NCBI GenBank assembly: GCA_012800995.1
Contig: JAAZIH010000036.1
Location: forward strand, 1 to 5,873
Length of the DNA: 5,873 nt
Direction: 5' to 3'
Origin: Chloroflexota bacterium
GTDB lineage: Bacteria; Chloroflexota; Anaerolineae; Anaerolineales; Anaerolineaceae
The translations under genes and the position numbers were made by a program. The notes below the pieces were generated by a model. That model did not search any database and had not been told where the DNA came from. It saw nothing but the letters and a program-made list of their open reading frames with translations. This document shows, piece after piece, positions 5,440 to 5,873 of this stretch (positions within the stretch are counted from its first letter, which is position 1; every line of letters starts with the position of its first letter).

Positions 5440-5873
5440 ATGACTAAGGAAAAGAAAAAAGAAGACATAAAAGAAGAAACCCCAAAAACCTACACCCAAG
5501 CGGATATCGACGCTTATCAAACTGCCTTAGATGACGCCCAAGCTGTTGCCGAACAGTATCTTGAAGACCTGCAACGCGAGCGCGCCTCTTTCGCGAATTA
5601 CAAACGCCGCGTTGACCAGGATAATCAGCTGACTGCTGAGATCCAACTCGGTAAGAGCATCAACCTTTTCTTACCCGTGGTTGATGACCTCGAACGCGCG
5701 CTCAAAAATCAGCCCGAAGATATGGCAAGCAAAGCCTGGGCTGAAGGCATTGAGCTCATCCTGCAAAAGCTACGCACCGCGATGGCTAAACTCGACGTTG
5801 AAGTTATTGACATTAAGCCCGGTGATGATTTTGACCCCACCGACCAGGAAGCCCTCACCCACGAAGAGAGTGA
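5440..5873 (+). CDS. grpE: Nucleotide-exchange factor GrpE, partial (C-terminus off right edge)
   Basis: GrpE releases ADP from DnaK and so drives its substrate cycle in the cytoplasm. The window holds 144 codons and two further bases; family members usually have about 180-200 residues, so roughly the last 40-50 are missing. The N-terminus is a charged lysine/glutamate tail (MTKEKKKEDIKEE). A long helix follows (about 20-75) with YLEDLQRERASFANYKRR, the typical dimer coiled coil. The head region begins with LPVVDDLERAL, continues through GIELILQKLRTAMAKLDVEVI and reaches the family signature GDDFDPTDQEALTHEES at the edge; the usual His of HEA is Gln here. Its position directly after hrcA places it in the CIRCE-controlled operon. 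Confidence 0.96.
   Translation, partial: MTKEKKKEDIKEETPKTYTQADIDAYQTALDDAQAVAEQYLEDLQRERASFANYKRRVDQDNQLTAEIQLGKSINLFLPVVDDLERALKNQPEDMASKAWAEGIELILQKLRTAMAKLDVEVIDIKPGDDFDPTDQEALTHEES

Overview
The window most likely comes from a bacterium of the Chloroflexota, probably class Anaerolineae. The main reason is the HrcA protein, whose long stretches (for example RQPHTSAGRVPTEEGYRYFV and the C-terminal GILGPMRMPY) read like HrcA of that group. The placement is from memory of the family, not from a search. The window holds one side of a conserved heat-shock locus, a large membrane protein gene on the opposite strand, and between them an AT-rich accessory regulator gene.

Layout. Positions 1-2505 (minus) hold the first 835 codons of a gene that runs off the left edge. 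It has a degenerate PP2C-like domain, a long acidic Pro/Glu linker, one membrane span and the start of an extracytoplasmic beta-propeller-like domain. Positions 2506-2636 are a short spacer with a 22-bp dyad just upstream of that gene. Positions 2637-3971 (minus) encode a 444-aa Schlafen/AlbA_2-type protein with an ATPase-like middle and a C-terminal winged helix. Positions 3972-4370 are the regulatory region between this gene and hrcA. They contain an operator-like array, a -10 box for the AlbA_2 gene, a possible 59-codon ORF in the same frame as that gene, a sigma-70-type promoter for hrcA and a perfect CIRCE operator. Positions 4371-5405 (plus) encode HrcA, and 5440-5873 (plus) the first 144 codons of GrpE.

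How the genes work together. HrcA represses its own operon by binding CIRCE, and GrpE is the nucleotide-exchange factor of the DnaK chaperone, so hrcA-grpE is a standard self-regulated heat-shock operon. dnaK and dnaJ probably lie beyond the right edge. The AlbA_2 gene is clearly richer in A+T than hrcA and looks acquired.

The most notable observation is a repeated element, core AAGTGACA/TGTCACTT. It occurs three times around the proposed promoter of the AlbA_2 gene and three times inside that gene, exactly where the protein has a tandem DVTLDVTL linker before its winged helix. One promoter copy and one gene copy share the 12-mer ATGTCACTTTGG. In both places an inverted pair with a 4-5 nt gap is present next to a further copy. 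This suggests an autoregulator that reads copies of its operator both at its promoter and within its own coding sequence. That interpretation is inference; the repeats themselves are directly visible.
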